Origin: Leptospira levettii
GTDB lineage: Bacteria > Spirochaetota > Leptospiria > Leptospirales > Leptospiraceae
Length of the DNA: 55,993 nucleotides
NCBI RefSeq assembly: GCF_002812085.1
Contig: NZ_NPDM01000010.1
Location: 1 to 55,993 of the forward strand
Direction: 5' to 3'
This document shows positions 17,925-26,619 of the stretch, one piece after another. The notes under the pieces were generated by a model, which saw only the letters and a list, made by a program, of their open reading frames with translations, had not been told where the DNA came from and ran no database searches. Made by a program: the position numbers and the translations under genes. Within the stretch, counting starts at the first letter, position 1. Each line of letters begins with the position of its first letter.

Positions 17925-18700
17925 CACTCATTGGTAAAAACATATCCTATCAAATTGGGAAGAAACCCATTCTCGAAGGAATCAATATCGAAATCAAACC
18001 AGGTGAACTCCATGTTCTCATTGGTCGCAATGGTGCAGGAAAATCTACGTTATTCCATTTACTATGCGGTGACACAAAACTCCAATCTGGCAAAGTTTAT
18101 TGTAACGAAGTTGAAATAGAATCCTTTACGAAAATCGAACTGGCAAAGACGAGAGCTGTCTTAACACAAGATGCACAAATCAACTTTCCGATTCCGTCAG
18201 AACAAATCATTGCACTTGGTCGATACCCACATGTAGCAGATAAAACGAAAGATAGTGAGATCGTAGAAACTTGTCTGAAAATTACGAATTCGACTATGTT
18301 AAGACAACAACACTACCCTACTTTATCGGGAGGCGAAAAACAAAAAATCAATTTCGGAAGGATTTTAGCACAAGTTTGGGAAACTCCTCCCAGGTACATC
18401 TTTCTAGATGAACCAGTTTCTGCTCAAGACATTCCCAACCAATACCAAACATTGAATATCTGTCGTCACATGGCAGACAAAGGTTATGCGGTGTTTATGA
18501 TCTTACATGATTTAAATTTAGCCTCACAGTATGCAGATAGAGTTACACTTATCGACAAAGGAAAACTCATACAATCCGGTTCCGTAGAAGAAGTGTTAAC
18601 CACAAAAAATATAGAAATCGCATTCGGAATCAAAACAAAAATTCTGAAAACAAATGAAATCAATTTTATCATACCAGAGATCATAGGAGGTCCAATATGA
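17921..18700 (+). CDS. hmuV: Heme ABC transporter ATP-binding protein HmuV
   Basis: Cytoplasmic ATPase of the heme importer, 259 aa. Walker A is GRNGAGKST (residues 35-43), the signature is LSGGEKQKINFGRILAQ, Walker B is YIFLDEPVSAQD, and the H-loop is ILHDLNLASQYADRV. The Q-loop region around LTQDAQINFPIPSEQIIALGRYPH is characteristic of the HmuV/FecE branch. It overlaps hmuU upstream and hmuS downstream by ATGA, so the four genes are probably co-translated. Confidence 0.94.
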   Translation: MTLIGKNISYQIGKKPILEGINIEIKPGELHVLIGRNGAGKSTLFHLLCGDTKLQSGKVYCNEVEIESFTKIELAKTRAVLTQDAQINFPIPSEQIIALGRYPHVADKTKDSEIVETCLKITNSTMLRQQHYPTLSGGEKQKINFGRILAQVWETPPRYIFLDEPVSAQDIPNQYQTLNICRHMADKGYAVFMILHDLNLASQYADRVTLIDKGKLIQSGSVEEVLTTKNIEIAFGIKTKILKTNEINFIIPEIIGGPI

Positions 18701-19749
18701 ACGATACTTTGAAACAAAAATGGGAAACACTTAAAACCGAGATCCCAAACTTACGAATTCGAGATGCAGCAAAACACTTAAACGTAAGTGAAGCAGAACT
18801 CCTTGCAACTCGCATTGGCAATGGAGTCAAAACACTCAAACCTAATTTTGCGGAATTCCTTTTGGAAACTCCAAAACTTGGGCATGTAATGGCTTTGACT
18901 CGCAATGAATCCTGTGTCCACGAAAGAAAAGGGACTTACTCCAATTTATCAGTCAATGGACAAACTGCACTTGCTGTCGGAGAAGACATTGATCTACGAA
19001 TCTTTTTGAAGGATTGGAAATTTGGATTTTATGTGGAAGAAACGAAAAAAGATTCAATGACTAAAAGTTTTCAATTTTTTGATCTATCAGGCGAAGCAGT
19101 ACACAAAATTTACAATACCGAACAATCCTCTGAGGAAGGATGGGAAACACTAAAAATTACCTTTGTCGACGAAAACATTCGCTTTTCAAATGAATTCGTT
19201 GCGAGACAAAGAAAGATGGAATCAAACGATAAAAACCTGATCCCAAAATTTATAGAAGACTGGAGTCAACTAGAAGATACTCACGATTTTTTCACCTTAC
19301 TCAGAAAATACGATTATTCGCGTGAGTTCTCCTTACAAGCCACAGAAGGTAAATTTTCCTATCGTATAGCGACTAATGATTTCCTCGAATTACTGCACAA
19401 GGTAAGCAAGATGGATCTCGAAATTATGATTTTTGTAGGGAATCCAAGTATCATCCAAATCCATACCGGCAAAATCAAAAATTTACAAACAATGGGACCA
19501 TGGTTCAATGTTTTAGATCCAATTTTTAATTTACACTTAAGAACCGATCAAATTGAAACATCCTATGTAGTAAACAAACCAACAAGAGATGGAATTGTTA
19601 CCTCTATAGAATTATTTGACAAAGATGGAACTCTTATATTACAAATGTTTGGAAAAAGAAAACCAGGAATCCCTCAATCAAAAATCTGGTTTGAGTTAGT
19701 CCATGATGTTATAGGAAGAGAAACAATTTCAAACCCGTCTCTTATATAA
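18697..19749 (+). CDS. hmuS: Hemin-degrading/transfer protein HmuS (HemS/ChuS family)
   Basis: Cytoplasmic heme-handling protein of 350 aa with the internal duplication of the HemS/ChuS family. The first half has NLRIRDAAKHLNVSEAELLATRIG and LGHVMALTRNESCVHERKG (His75). The second half has IFVGNPSIIQIHTGKIKNL; His256 in QIH aligns with the proximal heme ligand of HemS and ChuS (His196/His193). FNVLDPIFNLHLRTDQI and VNKPTRDG are also typical. Family members accept heme from the importer and may cleave it to release iron. It is the last gene of hmuTUVS. Its 3' end overlaps the convergent histidine kinase by 21 bp. Confidence 0.93.
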   Translation: MNDTLKQKWETLKTEIPNLRIRDAAKHLNVSEAELLATRIGNGVKTLKPNFAEFLLETPKLGHVMALTRNESCVHERKGTYSNLSVNGQTALAVGEDIDLRIFLKDWKFGFYVEETKKDSMTKSFQFFDLSGEAVHKIYNTEQSSEEGWETLKITFVDENIRFSNEFVARQRKMESNDKNLIPKFIEDWSQLEDTHDFFTLLRKYDYSREFSLQATEGKFSYRIATNDFLELLHKVSKMDLEIMIFVGNPSIIQIHTGKIKNLQTMGPWFNVLDPIFNLHLRTDQIETSYVVNKPTRDGIVTSIELFDKDGTLILQMFGKRKPGIPQSKIWFELVHDVIGRETISNPSLI

Positions 19750-21258
19750 ATTATTCGGAAAATCGAATTTCAACGAAAACCCTTGGGTACCATCAATACT
19801 CAAGGATCCTCCCATTTGTTTTTCAGCGATGATCTTAAGCAAACTCAATCCCAATTTTTTTTGATCACTGATATCAAATGAAGCAGGTAAACCTACTCCA
19901 TTATCCTTGTATTCAAAATGAGACCGATCCCCTTCAATCTTAAACTTGATCGAAATGATCCCTTTGGTTCCATCAGTGAACGCATATTTTAAACTATTAG
20001 AAAGGAGTTCCGTAAAAATCAATCCCAACGGAACCGCAGTATCTAACAACAGTACGCCTTGGTTTGCTTCGAGTTGGATATCGACCCCATTCCCTTTTCC
20101 TGGAAACATTGTTTTCACCAATTCCGTAAGCGACAAAAGGTAATCAGAGACTTGGATTTCACTTAAGTCTTTGTTTTGGTACAAATGATCATGCACAAGT
20201 GATATGGTTTGGATTTTGAGGGATGTATTATCTACGATTGTCCGTATATTTTTATCATCAGGAAAATCTGATGACTGGATCATCAATAGCGACCTAACGA
20301 GTTCAATCGAGTTTTTGGTGCGATGGAATATCTCACCGATTAAATTCTCTTTTTCTTTTAATGACTTCTGTATGACTTTTGCATACTCTTCGTTTTCTTG
20401 TATTTCTTTGGAAAGTAGCGAATTTGTATGGATTAACTTTTCATAAGGTTCGTTAATCGCAGAAACAAAAACTGCCTTATAAATAAACTGAAAGGCAACT
20501 ACTTTAAAAATATGACCTAATACATTGAACACATCGAATACACTTGTATAAACGGCAAATACCAGTTCACTAAAAAAGCAGATAATAAATGCAGCTAAAA
20601 AATATTGCCTTTGTTTTTCGGAATGTAGGGATTTTGATAAGGAATATAAGACAATCGCCACAACCAAAATACACATGATCACTAACTCTGCATTCTTTTT
20701 GAATTGAGTGAGACCAACACCATGGACATAGGTATCTGGGATGAGATGCGAATTAAAAATGACCAATTGGTAAACACATCCTACAATGAGAAACGAAAGG
20801 AGGATGTATAAGTATCCCCGAAACGCACTATATCGCCCGTTCGGTTTAACATAAATTGCCACGATAAAAACAAGTGCTGTTATTAATCTTGAGATGAGCC
20901 AAAACTGAGTGGATTTATTACCTGTGTTGGGAGTTACAAAATCAGGCATACCTTTATACCCAAGTGTATGCATAAAATCGATAAGCCCAATCACCAAAAA
21001 TCCAATACTTAAAAAGTAAGTTTGTGTATTGCGACTCTGAGGGTATGAAGAATACCCGAGTATAAAAATAGATAACGAAACAATGATGCTAAAGATTTCC
21101 GTGATATTATGAAATACAACAAAAGACTCAATGGGATATTCTTTGTAGAATACATCCGGGAAATATAAGATACATGCCATAGGGATGACACAAAAAAGTA
21201 GGATCATCCCATAAAATTGGATTTGTTTCAAATCGAGAAAAGAGTTGTGAATACGCAT
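19729..21258 (-). CDS. Membrane histidine kinase, MASE3 sensor with HWE/HisKA_2 kinase
   Basis: Sensor kinase of 509 aa. The N-terminal 265 residues form a multi-spanning MASE3 domain (FHNITEIFSIIVSLSIFILGY, then IGLIDFMHTLGYKGMPDFVTPN and STQFWLISRLI). A short coiled linker leads to a HisKA_2-type dimerisation domain with GEIFHRTKNSIELV (His312 as phospho-acceptor). The ATPase domain has PLGLIFTELLSNSLKYAF (N-box), YKDNGVGLP (G1) and LGLSLLKIIAEKQMGGSL. No response regulator is adjacent, so it is an orphan kinase. Its signal is unknown. Its 3' end overlaps the hmuS 3' end. Confidence 0.9.
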   Translation of the reverse strand: MRIHNSFLDLKQIQFYGMILLFCVIPMACILYFPDVFYKEYPIESFVVFHNITEIFSIIVSLSIFILGYSSYPQSRNTQTYFLSIGFLVIGLIDFMHTLGYKGMPDFVTPNTGNKSTQFWLISRLITALVFIVAIYVKPNGRYSAFRGYLYILLSFLIVGCVYQLVIFNSHLIPDTYVHGVGLTQFKKNAELVIMCILVVAIVLYSLSKSLHSEKQRQYFLAAFIICFFSELVFAVYTSVFDVFNVLGHIFKVVAFQFIYKAVFVSAINEPYEKLIHTNSLLSKEIQENEEYAKVIQKSLKEKENLIGEIFHRTKNSIELVRSLLMIQSSDFPDDKNIRTIVDNTSLKIQTISLVHDHLYQNKDLSEIQVSDYLLSLTELVKTMFPGKGNGVDIQLEANQGVLLLDTAVPLGLIFTELLSNSLKYAFTDGTKGIISIKFKIEGDRSHFEYKDNGVGLPASFDISDQKKLGLSLLKIIAEKQMGGSLSIDGTQGFSLKFDFPNNLYKRRV

Positions 21259-21346
21259 GTTTTAGATGTGTATGCTAACAGATCATTTGCGAAAATTCAA
21301 GTTTTAAAATATAGATTCCAGAAAAGTAGAAAGGTATATTAGGGAA

Positions 21347-23224
21347 TCATACAATATCGAGTGAAATAAAAGTAATGTCATCCTTTAGAATTGTTCTAAT
21401 AGATGACAACCTTTCTAATAGTTTTTGGTGAAACTCATTTTGTGTGAATCCTACAATGGGTCGAATTTCAGGGAATAAGATAGAATACAAATCTTCGTTA
21501 GGTTTTAAATTTTCGTACAAACCATCTGTAAAAATGAGTAACCGATCTCCTTTCTTTAGATACACTTCCTTTTGTTCATAAGAAAAATCAGATCTCACTC
21601 CGAGAAGGAGTCCAGGGCATTCCGCTGACTGCACCTTTCCATCTCGAATGAAAATTAAGGGAGGATTGCCAGCGGAAGTAAACGTTAGTTTCATCGCCTC
21701 AAAATCAAAATAAAAATAAGCAGCACTGACAAAACGTGCGTGTAAACTTGTGCATAAAAATTGATTCATCTCAGCCATCAATTCCTTAGGAGAATGCATA
21801 AAGCTTTTTGCGTTCCTGAATGCAATCTTAACTGTCGAAGAATCAAGTGCCGCACTCACTCCATGCCCAGTCACATCGGCGATGACAATTCCTAATTCGT
21901 TGCCATTTGTTTCGAAGTAATCATAAAAATCACCTCCGATATCATAGAGAGGTAGGTAAGAAACAATGGCTGATATATGCTCCGACTTTGGTACTTCCGC
22001 AGGCAAAATTCTCATTTGGATCCGGCGAGCAATTTCGAAATCTTTACGAATCGCTGATAACTGGTTTTGGGATGCTAAGTTTTCTTCTAATAAAAATCGT
22101 AACCTGCGTCCAAGAGCCAAAGAAAACAAAACAACTTCCAATGCGGTCCCAATTTGAACCCCATACCGTCCAAACGTAGTGGTTGGTAGGATGGAAGCCT
22201 TTGTTAAAGAATCCACAATGACTCCCACAAATAATGTCACCCAAGCCGAAACAAAAAAGAGTGAAGACTTCACTCCCTTCCAATAGGAGTAAATTCCGGC
22301 AGAGACTAATAAGAGAATGAAATAAGGGAACGTATAGATAAAAGAAATTTCCATCCAATGGTAAGGAATGAGAAACGAAAAAACAGAATACACTCCGATT
22401 GCCACAGCACTTCCTAAAATCAATCGATCCAATTTAGGATGTACAGTTTTCAAATTGAGGAAGGTTAAAGAAAAGAGGCCAACAAACAAAAGAGATGCAT
22501 TGACTGAGGTATACAAATAAGGTTTCACATTCAGAGTTGATTCTGGTATTAACAATTGTTTAAAGAATCCACCAAGCAGTGCATAGTTGACAAGGAGTGT
22601 AGTTAGGTACAGGCAATAGAAGAGATAAGCCTTCTCTCTTACGCTGATAAAAATAAGTAGGTTATAGAGTAATAAGGCAGAGATGATTCCAAAATAAATT
22701 CCATTGGCTATGTAATCTCTTTCCACTCGGTCAAGGAAGGAATTTCGTGTCCAGATTCTGAGAGGTGCCGACAGGATCCCAACATTTGCTATTTTTAAGT
22801 AAACAGTCCTTTTTTCATTCGGTGACAAATCGAGGGGAAAGACTGGATTTCGGTGTGGGATTTCTTTCAGTGCATGAGTATCGGTTCCCCGAAAGACAGT
22901 TGTTTCCACTTTACCGAGAGACTTCCATGCCAATACCACTTCATCGACCCATGGTGATTCGATATCTAAAATGTAATGAGAAGGAGATTGGGATGCATTA
23001 AGCAGTTCGAACTTAACCCAAACAAACCGTTTCCAATATCCAAAATTGTATCTCAATTCTTCTGGTTTGGACCATTCCACCTCGTCGTTTAGCACTTGCT
23101 CTAAGGTTAAATTCTGAAAGCTATATTGGATGATAGGCCTTTCTGGTAATTTTGATGTGCAACTAATGATGGAAAAAAATGCAATTAGTAGCCATAGAAT
23201 CTGTTTCAAAACCCTTCGGATCAT
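21347..23224 (-). CDS. 7TMR-DISM receptor with SpoIIE/PP2C phosphatase domain
   Basis: Transmembrane signalling phosphatase of 625 aa. It begins with a lipoprotein-like signal (FFSIISC, Cys22), then an extracellular 7TMR-DISMED2-like beta domain (about 30-165), seven membrane spans (about 170-375), a coiled linker (RLRFLLEENLASQNQLSAI) and a SpoIIE/PP2C domain. Metal-binding motifs are clear: PLYDIGGDFYDYF, VIADVTGHGVSAAL and LLIFTDGLYE. Such proteins usually dephosphorylate anti-anti-sigma factors; none is encoded nearby. It runs in the same direction as the histidine kinase, 88 bp upstream of it. Confidence 0.9.
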   Translation of the reverse strand: MIRRVLKQILWLLIAFFSIISCTSKLPERPIIQYSFQNLTLEQVLNDEVEWSKPEELRYNFGYWKRFVWVKFELLNASQSPSHYILDIESPWVDEVVLAWKSLGKVETTVFRGTDTHALKEIPHRNPVFPLDLSPNEKRTVYLKIANVGILSAPLRIWTRNSFLDRVERDYIANGIYFGIISALLLYNLLIFISVREKAYLFYCLYLTTLLVNYALLGGFFKQLLIPESTLNVKPYLYTSVNASLLFVGLFSLTFLNLKTVHPKLDRLILGSAVAIGVYSVFSFLIPYHWMEISFIYTFPYFILLLVSAGIYSYWKGVKSSLFFVSAWVTLFVGVIVDSLTKASILPTTTFGRYGVQIGTALEVVLFSLALGRRLRFLLEENLASQNQLSAIRKDFEIARRIQMRILPAEVPKSEHISAIVSYLPLYDIGGDFYDYFETNGNELGIVIADVTGHGVSAALDSSTVKIAFRNAKSFMHSPKELMAEMNQFLCTSLHARFVSAAYFYFDFEAMKLTFTSAGNPPLIFIRDGKVQSAECPGLLLGVRSDFSYEQKEVYLKKGDRLLIFTDGLYENLKPNEDLYSILFPEIRPIVGFTQNEFHQKLLERLSSIRTILKDDITFISLDIV

Positions 23225-23357
23225 TTGATGGCCCTTTCACGTTCCTGTTTCATTGGATGAAAAAAATTAACTGGAGATGATTCAAAATTAGAAATAAAAC
23301 TTCATTGCCAGAATTTTTAATGATCTGATACCATTGCCTTTCCAAGGAGATACGTAC

Positions 23358-23537
23358 ATGTCAGCAAAGTTTGAAATCTACAAAGACAAAGCAGGAGAAT
23401 TCCGATTCCGACTCAAGGCAGCCAATGGTGAAATCATTGCCTCTAGTGAAGGATACTCATCAAAACAAGCATGCGAAAACGGCATCAAATCTGTAAAAAC
23501 TAATGCCGCAGATGCAGGAATCGACGATCAAACGTAA
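23358..23537 (+). CDS. YegP-family (DUF1508) small protein
   Basis: A 59-aa protein with one DUF1508 repeat: KFEIYKDKAGEFRFRLKAANGEIIASSEGYSSKQACENGI. Most YegP proteins have two such repeats, so this is a single-repeat form as seen in many bacteria. Its role is unknown. The start is ATG 23358, with a perfect AAGGAG 9 nt upstream; an upstream in-frame codon at 23334 is discounted. It ends 10 bp inside the convergent PpnP-like gene. Confidence 0.88.
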   Translation: MSAKFEIYKDKAGEFRFRLKAANGEIIASSEGYSSKQACENGIKSVKTNAADAGIDDQT

Positions 23538-23839
23538 GAACAGCAATAATCTGTTACTGTTTCAATTTTTAATTTGAACTTGGATCCAGCAGGGACTTCA
23601 AAGGTAGCTTGTCCGTTAATTTGAAGCCATGTTTCGGATCCTGGTAACAATACAGATAATTTACCAGATTGGATTTCCATAATCTCTTTCTGATCCGCTC
23701 CAAATTCATACTCTCCTGGCATCATGATCCCAAGAGTTTTTTTCTCTCCATTGGGGAATAAAACGGTACGACTTGTGACCTTTCCATCATAGTAAATATT
23801 TGCAGATTTTAGTACTGTTACGGATGTAAATGAACTCAT
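23528..23839 (-). CDS. ppnP: Pyrimidine/purine nucleoside phosphorylase PpnP-like cupin
   Basis: Small cupin of the PpnP (formerly DUF1255) family, which phosphorolyses nucleosides to bases and pentose-1-phosphate. ANIYYDGKVTSRTVLFPNGEKKTLGIMMPGEYEFGADQKEIMEIQSGKLSVLLPG and the ending FEVPAGSKFKLKIETVTDYCCSY align well along the whole E. coli PpnP (94 aa). I start it at ATG 23839 (103 aa), matching family length; a TTG at 23911 would overlap the divergent tetR. No strong ribosome site is visible. Confidence 0.85.
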   Translation of the reverse strand: MSSFTSVTVLKSANIYYDGKVTSRTVLFPNGEKKTLGIMMPGEYEFGADQKEIMEIQSGKLSVLLPGSETWLQINGQATFEVPAGSKFKLKIETVTDYCCSYV

Positions 23840-23947
23840 ACAGACAAGATTTCGAAGCAAGGGATGGCTTCCAAGTGATTTCTCAACCAATTCCTTGGGA
23901 AATTGGTCCAAAAAGTGTTTGCGAAATTCAGATTAACAGGAACGGTG

Positions 23948-24556
23948 ATGACAGTGCCACCAAAGATTCCCAATAAATCCGATAACAAAAAGCAATTAGC
24001 TAGGGAGAGATCCACGGAGAGAATTTTGGCCTCTGCGATTGTCCTTTTCTCCAAACACGGATTTGCCCAAACAACAATGGAAATGATTGCAAACCATGCA
24101 AAAATTTCGAAAGGCTTAGCTTATAATTATTTTAAGAGCAAAAATCAAATCTTTGAACAAATCATTGATACCCATTTAGCAAAACAGGAAAGATTCTATA
24201 ACAATATCCCACCTAACTTATCAGCGAAAGAATATGTAAGAGAGTTTTTCATTCGTTCCATCCAATTTGCAAAGGAAGAACGAAAAACGATGGTTTTGAT
24301 ATCCGTTTGTTTATTCCAACCAAGTGCGGTTTCCCTTTCCAAAAAAATGATCGAAAACGTGGAAAGACGGTTTGCTCCGTTCAAAGAAGCCATGCGGGAA
24401 CGTTTTAGGGCTTATGGAATCAAAGACCCTGACAAAGAAATGATTTTCATCAAAACATTTTTACATGGTGTGATCATGAGCCAACATTTCAACGATACAA
24501 CCACGTGTACTCCTACCATCATTGAAATGCTTCTCGAACGTTACGATTCTAAATAA
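23948..24556 (+). CDS. TetR/AcrR-family transcriptional regulator
   Basis: A 202-aa TetR-type repressor. The HTH is clear: ILASAIVLFSKHGFAQTTMEMIANHAKISKGLAYNYFKSKNQIFEQII. The C-terminal ligand domain is not identified. The chosen start is ATG 23948, preceded by AGGAACGGTG; a TTG at 23903 would add 15 residues. It is divergent from ppnP with about 108 bp between starts, which suggests the two share a control region. No convincing palindrome was found there. It ends 8 bp before the convergent thioesterase. Confidence 0.88.
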   Translation: MTVPPKIPNKSDNKKQLARERSTERILASAIVLFSKHGFAQTTMEMIANHAKISKGLAYNYFKSKNQIFEQIIDTHLAKQERFYNNIPPNLSAKEYVREFFIRSIQFAKEERKTMVLISVCLFQPSAVSLSKKMIENVERRFAPFKEAMRERFRAYGIKDPDKEMIFIKTFLHGVIMSQHFNDTTTCTPTIIEMLLERYDSK

Positions 24557-24564
24557 GAAAAGGA

Positions 24565-25038
24565 TTACTCCCCTACTCCACCTGGAATTTTTAAGATCAA
24601 CAAATTGGTAGTCGCCGTAGCTAACAATTTATCTTTTTCCGTTCGCATCTCTCCCACCATATGAATCGTTGAAAATCCTTTTGCTTCGATTGTTGCTTTT
24701 ACGATCACCTTTTGGCCTACGGCAACTCCTCGGATGTATTGGATATTCATATCGATTGTCGTTGTTGGGCGTTTTGCCACCAAATAACTAAGAGGTCCAA
24801 ACGCATTATCAAATGCGGCAGCGATCACTCCGCCTTGCATCATTCCCATTGGATTGGCTTGGTCTTCCGTTACCGGGAAAGATACAGTAATACTTTTTCC
24901 TTTTGTATAGGAAATGATCTCAGCATTCATCGCTACAAATATGGGAGGTGGAACTGTGATTTTTCTACCACCGTGATTAAAATTTTCGGTCATTTCTTGT
25001 AAAATGGCCTGGGTTTCCGCTGTGCTTAGTGTTTGCAT
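24565..25038 (-). CDS. PaaI/YdiI-type hotdog thioesterase
   Basis: Hotdog-fold acyl-CoA thioesterase of 157 aa. QANPMGMMQGGVIAAAFDNAFGPLSYL is the signature helix region (GGVIAAAFDNA, with Asp as probable catalytic residue), followed by TTTIDMNIQYIRGVAVGQKVIVKATIEAKG and a closing strand. The start is ATG 25038, with AGGGA 7 nt upstream; an upstream extension would run across the operators. It is divergent from a TetR regulator (25132), and the two repeats at 25052-25113 lie in its leader, so repression by that TetR is likely. Substrate unknown. Confidence 0.85.
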   Translation of the reverse strand: MQTLSTAETQAILQEMTENFNHGGRKITVPPPIFVAMNAEIISYTKGKSITVSFPVTEDQANPMGMMQGGVIAAAFDNAFGPLSYLVAKRPTTTIDMNIQYIRGVAVGQKVIVKATIEAKGFSTIHMVGEMRTEKDKLLATATTNLLILKIPGGVGE

Positions 25039-25051
25039 AAATTCCCTACTT

Positions 25052-25113
25052 ATGTTACCAGCAGTAACATTCCTGCATCCAAAAGCAAGAAAAAATGTTG
25101 CCAATGGTAACTT
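25052..25113. promoter_or_regulatory. Paired TetR operators between thioesterase and tetR
   Basis: ATGTTAC-CAGCA-GTAACAT (25052-25070) is a perfect 7-bp inverted repeat with a 5-bp spacer. A second, imperfect copy with the same geometry, ATGTTGC-CAATG-GTAACTT, lies at 25095-25113. Their centres are 43 bp apart, about four helical turns, so two dimers could bind the same face. Both lie between the divergent thioesterase (25038) and tetR (25132) starts. Confidence 0.7.
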
Positions 25114-25131
25114 ATTTTCCAGAATATCTTT

Positions 25132-25719
25132 GTGAGAAAAAATACCTACCACCATGGAGATTTAAAAAATTCCATCATTAAATCCTGCCATAAACTCCTT
25201 CAAAAAAAAGGGATGGCCGATTTTACATTGAGGGAGGTTGCCAATTTATCGGGAGTTTCTCATGCTGCTGTATACAGACATTTCCAACATAAAGAGGAAG
25301 TGTTAGAGATTTTGTCTGCAATTGGATTTGATCGATTGGCTTCCTTACAGAAAAAAGTCGCAAAAGACAAAAAGAATCCCGACGAATACTTTGTGAAACT
25401 GGGACTTGTCTACATCCAATTTGCTTTGAAAAATCCCAATTATTATAAACTGATGTTCCAAACCAAACGAGAAAAAGAATCCAAACAATTGAAACAATCC
25501 AAATTGAAATCGTATGCAGTACTCGTACACGGTTGTCGTTTTTATCTAAAGACCAAAAAGAGAAAGGAAAACCACAGGAGTTTTGCTCTCATGTCTTGGT
25601 CACTTGTACATGGATTTAGCAATTTAAGTTTAGAAACCAATTTCCCACTTTCCGAAGGCAAACGATTGAACCAAAGCCAAATCGAGTTAGCAGAAACGAT
25701 GCTACGTTATGCTACTTAA
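25132..25719 (+). CDS. TetR/AcrR-family regulator of divergent thioesterase
   Basis: A 195-aa TetR protein. HTH: NTYHHGDLKNSIIKSCHKLLQKKGMADFTLREVANLSGVSHAAVYRHFQHKEEVLEIL. The C-terminal part (LGLVYIQFALKNPNYYKLMF) resembles the WHG-type domain of this subfamily. Translation appears to start at GTG 25132, 19 nt after the second operator; no Shine-Dalgarno sequence is obvious, which may mean a leaderless or weakly translated mRNA. It probably represses itself and the thioesterase. Regulators of this type often respond to fatty acyl compounds, which would suit the partner; that is inference. Confidence 0.88.
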   Translation: MRKNTYHHGDLKNSIIKSCHKLLQKKGMADFTLREVANLSGVSHAAVYRHFQHKEEVLEILSAIGFDRLASLQKKVAKDKKNPDEYFVKLGLVYIQFALKNPNYYKLMFQTKREKESKQLKQSKLKSYAVLVHGCRFYLKTKKRKENHRSFALMSWSLVHGFSNLSLETNFPLSEGKRLNQSQIELAETMLRYAT

Positions 25720-25744
25720 AACTTTCACCTAAGAACGATCCAAT

Positions 25745-25933
25745 TTAAGTGAGTTTCACTTCCTCAAATTTCTCCAAAAATTCCGAGATTTCTCTCACAA
25801 ACTTCATTGGATTTTCTTTCCCATATTCCGTGTAGAAAAACATTTTTTGTCCATCATTTGCATTGGTGCAGTTTTTCACTTCCTCCAGTTGTAAGTATAG
25901 ATTTCCCGTTTTTTTATGCCGATACACTTTCAT
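25745..25933 (-). CDS. Small DUF1653-like protein coupled to rep
   Basis: A 62-aa protein, KVYRHKKTGNLYLQLEEVKN...KMFFYTEYGKENPMKFVREISEFLEKFEEV, with the look of DUF1653 (YRHxKGxxY...VVYxxxYG...W/FVRxxxxFLE). The ATG at 25933 overlaps the stop of the upstream rep gene as ATGA and has TAGGGA as ribosome site. I reject a longer version starting at 26083, since its N-terminus lies in another frame of rep. It may be an accessory replication gene; family assignment is tentative. It is absent beside the second rep. Confidence 0.6.
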   Translation of the reverse strand: MKVYRHKKTGNLYLQLEEVKNCTNANDGQKMFFYTEYGKENPMKFVREISEFLEKFEEVKLT

Positions 25934-26523
25934 ACAATCCCTACCTGAAACCGATTCGAATTCATTTTTGTTTTTTCCATCCATTGGTTCCAAATCTTTT
26001 GTAAACTTTCTTCCATACAATCGGGAGTGGTTAGGTGTGAAATTTTGGAAAACGTAGAATGGGACAAACTTCTTTCGCTCCAAATTTTAAATTCTTCAAA
26101 CGAAGTTTTTGTATGTACCTTATTCTTTAATTGTACTGTACTACTAGGGACGTAACAAGAATCCAATGCTGGTTTGGAATCCTTTGCGGTGTTGGTTTGG
26201 ATTTTAATGCCCTTTGTTTCTGGTGTAAGACTTGGATTTTTTTCCGGGCCTTGTGGTTGGAATTGAAGGATTGGTTTTAAAAATCGTCTCCTTCCATCAA
26301 AACCAGTTTGTTCTAGGATCCCTAGTTTTTTCAGTGATGTGATGAGTCTCGAAATGGTATCTGCTTTGAGCCCAAGGATTTCACTGAAGTAACGATTCGA
26401 TGCGAAACAACCACCGTTGTCATGCAAGGAAACAATTTCAGCAAACAGTTTTGTTTGGCTATGGGATAAGTTTAGGTTTTCAATCCAAACGGGGATCCAT
26501 ATTCCTTTTCGGTTTGTTTTCAT
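25930..26523 (-). CDS. Leptospiral plasmid replication initiator-like protein, Rep copy 1
   Basis: A 197-aa protein with a winged-helix N-terminus: KLFAEIVSLHDNGGCFASNRYFSEILGLKADTISRLITSLKKLGILEQTGFDGRRRFLKPI. It is clearly paralogous to the protein at 29446-30027, sharing AEIVSL, GC-ASN-YF, LKADTISRL, FDGR-RFLKP, and a C-terminal W-x-x-W helix. Proteins of this type next to parAB act as Rep in Leptospira phage/plasmid replicons such as LE1, as I recall. ATG 26523 has AAAAGGA upstream; a GTG at 26547 is the alternative. The leader contains the 13-bp motif shared with rep copy 2. Confidence 0.75.
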   Translation of the reverse strand: MKTNRKGIWIPVWIENLNLSHSQTKLFAEIVSLHDNGGCFASNRYFSEILGLKADTISRLITSLKKLGILEQTGFDGRRRFLKPILQFQPQGPEKNPSLTPETKGIKIQTNTAKDSKPALDSCYVPSSTVQLKNKVHTKTSFEEFKIWSERSLSHSTFSKISHLTTPDCMEESLQKIWNQWMEKTKMNSNRFQVGIV

Positions 26524-26606
26524 TTTAGGTTCCTTTTCCAAACCCACACAACTCCGGCTACGAGTGTTTGGTTATATTTAGCCGATACATCGCAAGGATG
26601 TATTGT

Positions 26607-26619
26607 CCCCTACTCTCTT
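26607..26619 (-). promoter_or_regulatory. 13-bp motif shared by both rep leaders, copy 1
   Basis: On the minus strand this reads AAGAGAGTAGGGG, in the same orientation as rep copy 1 and about 84 nt before its ATG. The identical 13-mer occurs upstream of rep copy 2 at 29224-29236. It may be a Rep binding site or part of the rep promoter. Confidence 0.5.

Noticed and set aside
25934..26083. N-terminal extension of the DUF1653-like gene
   Set aside because: It lies within rep in another frame; the ATG at 25933 has a ribosome site and ATGA coupling to rep.
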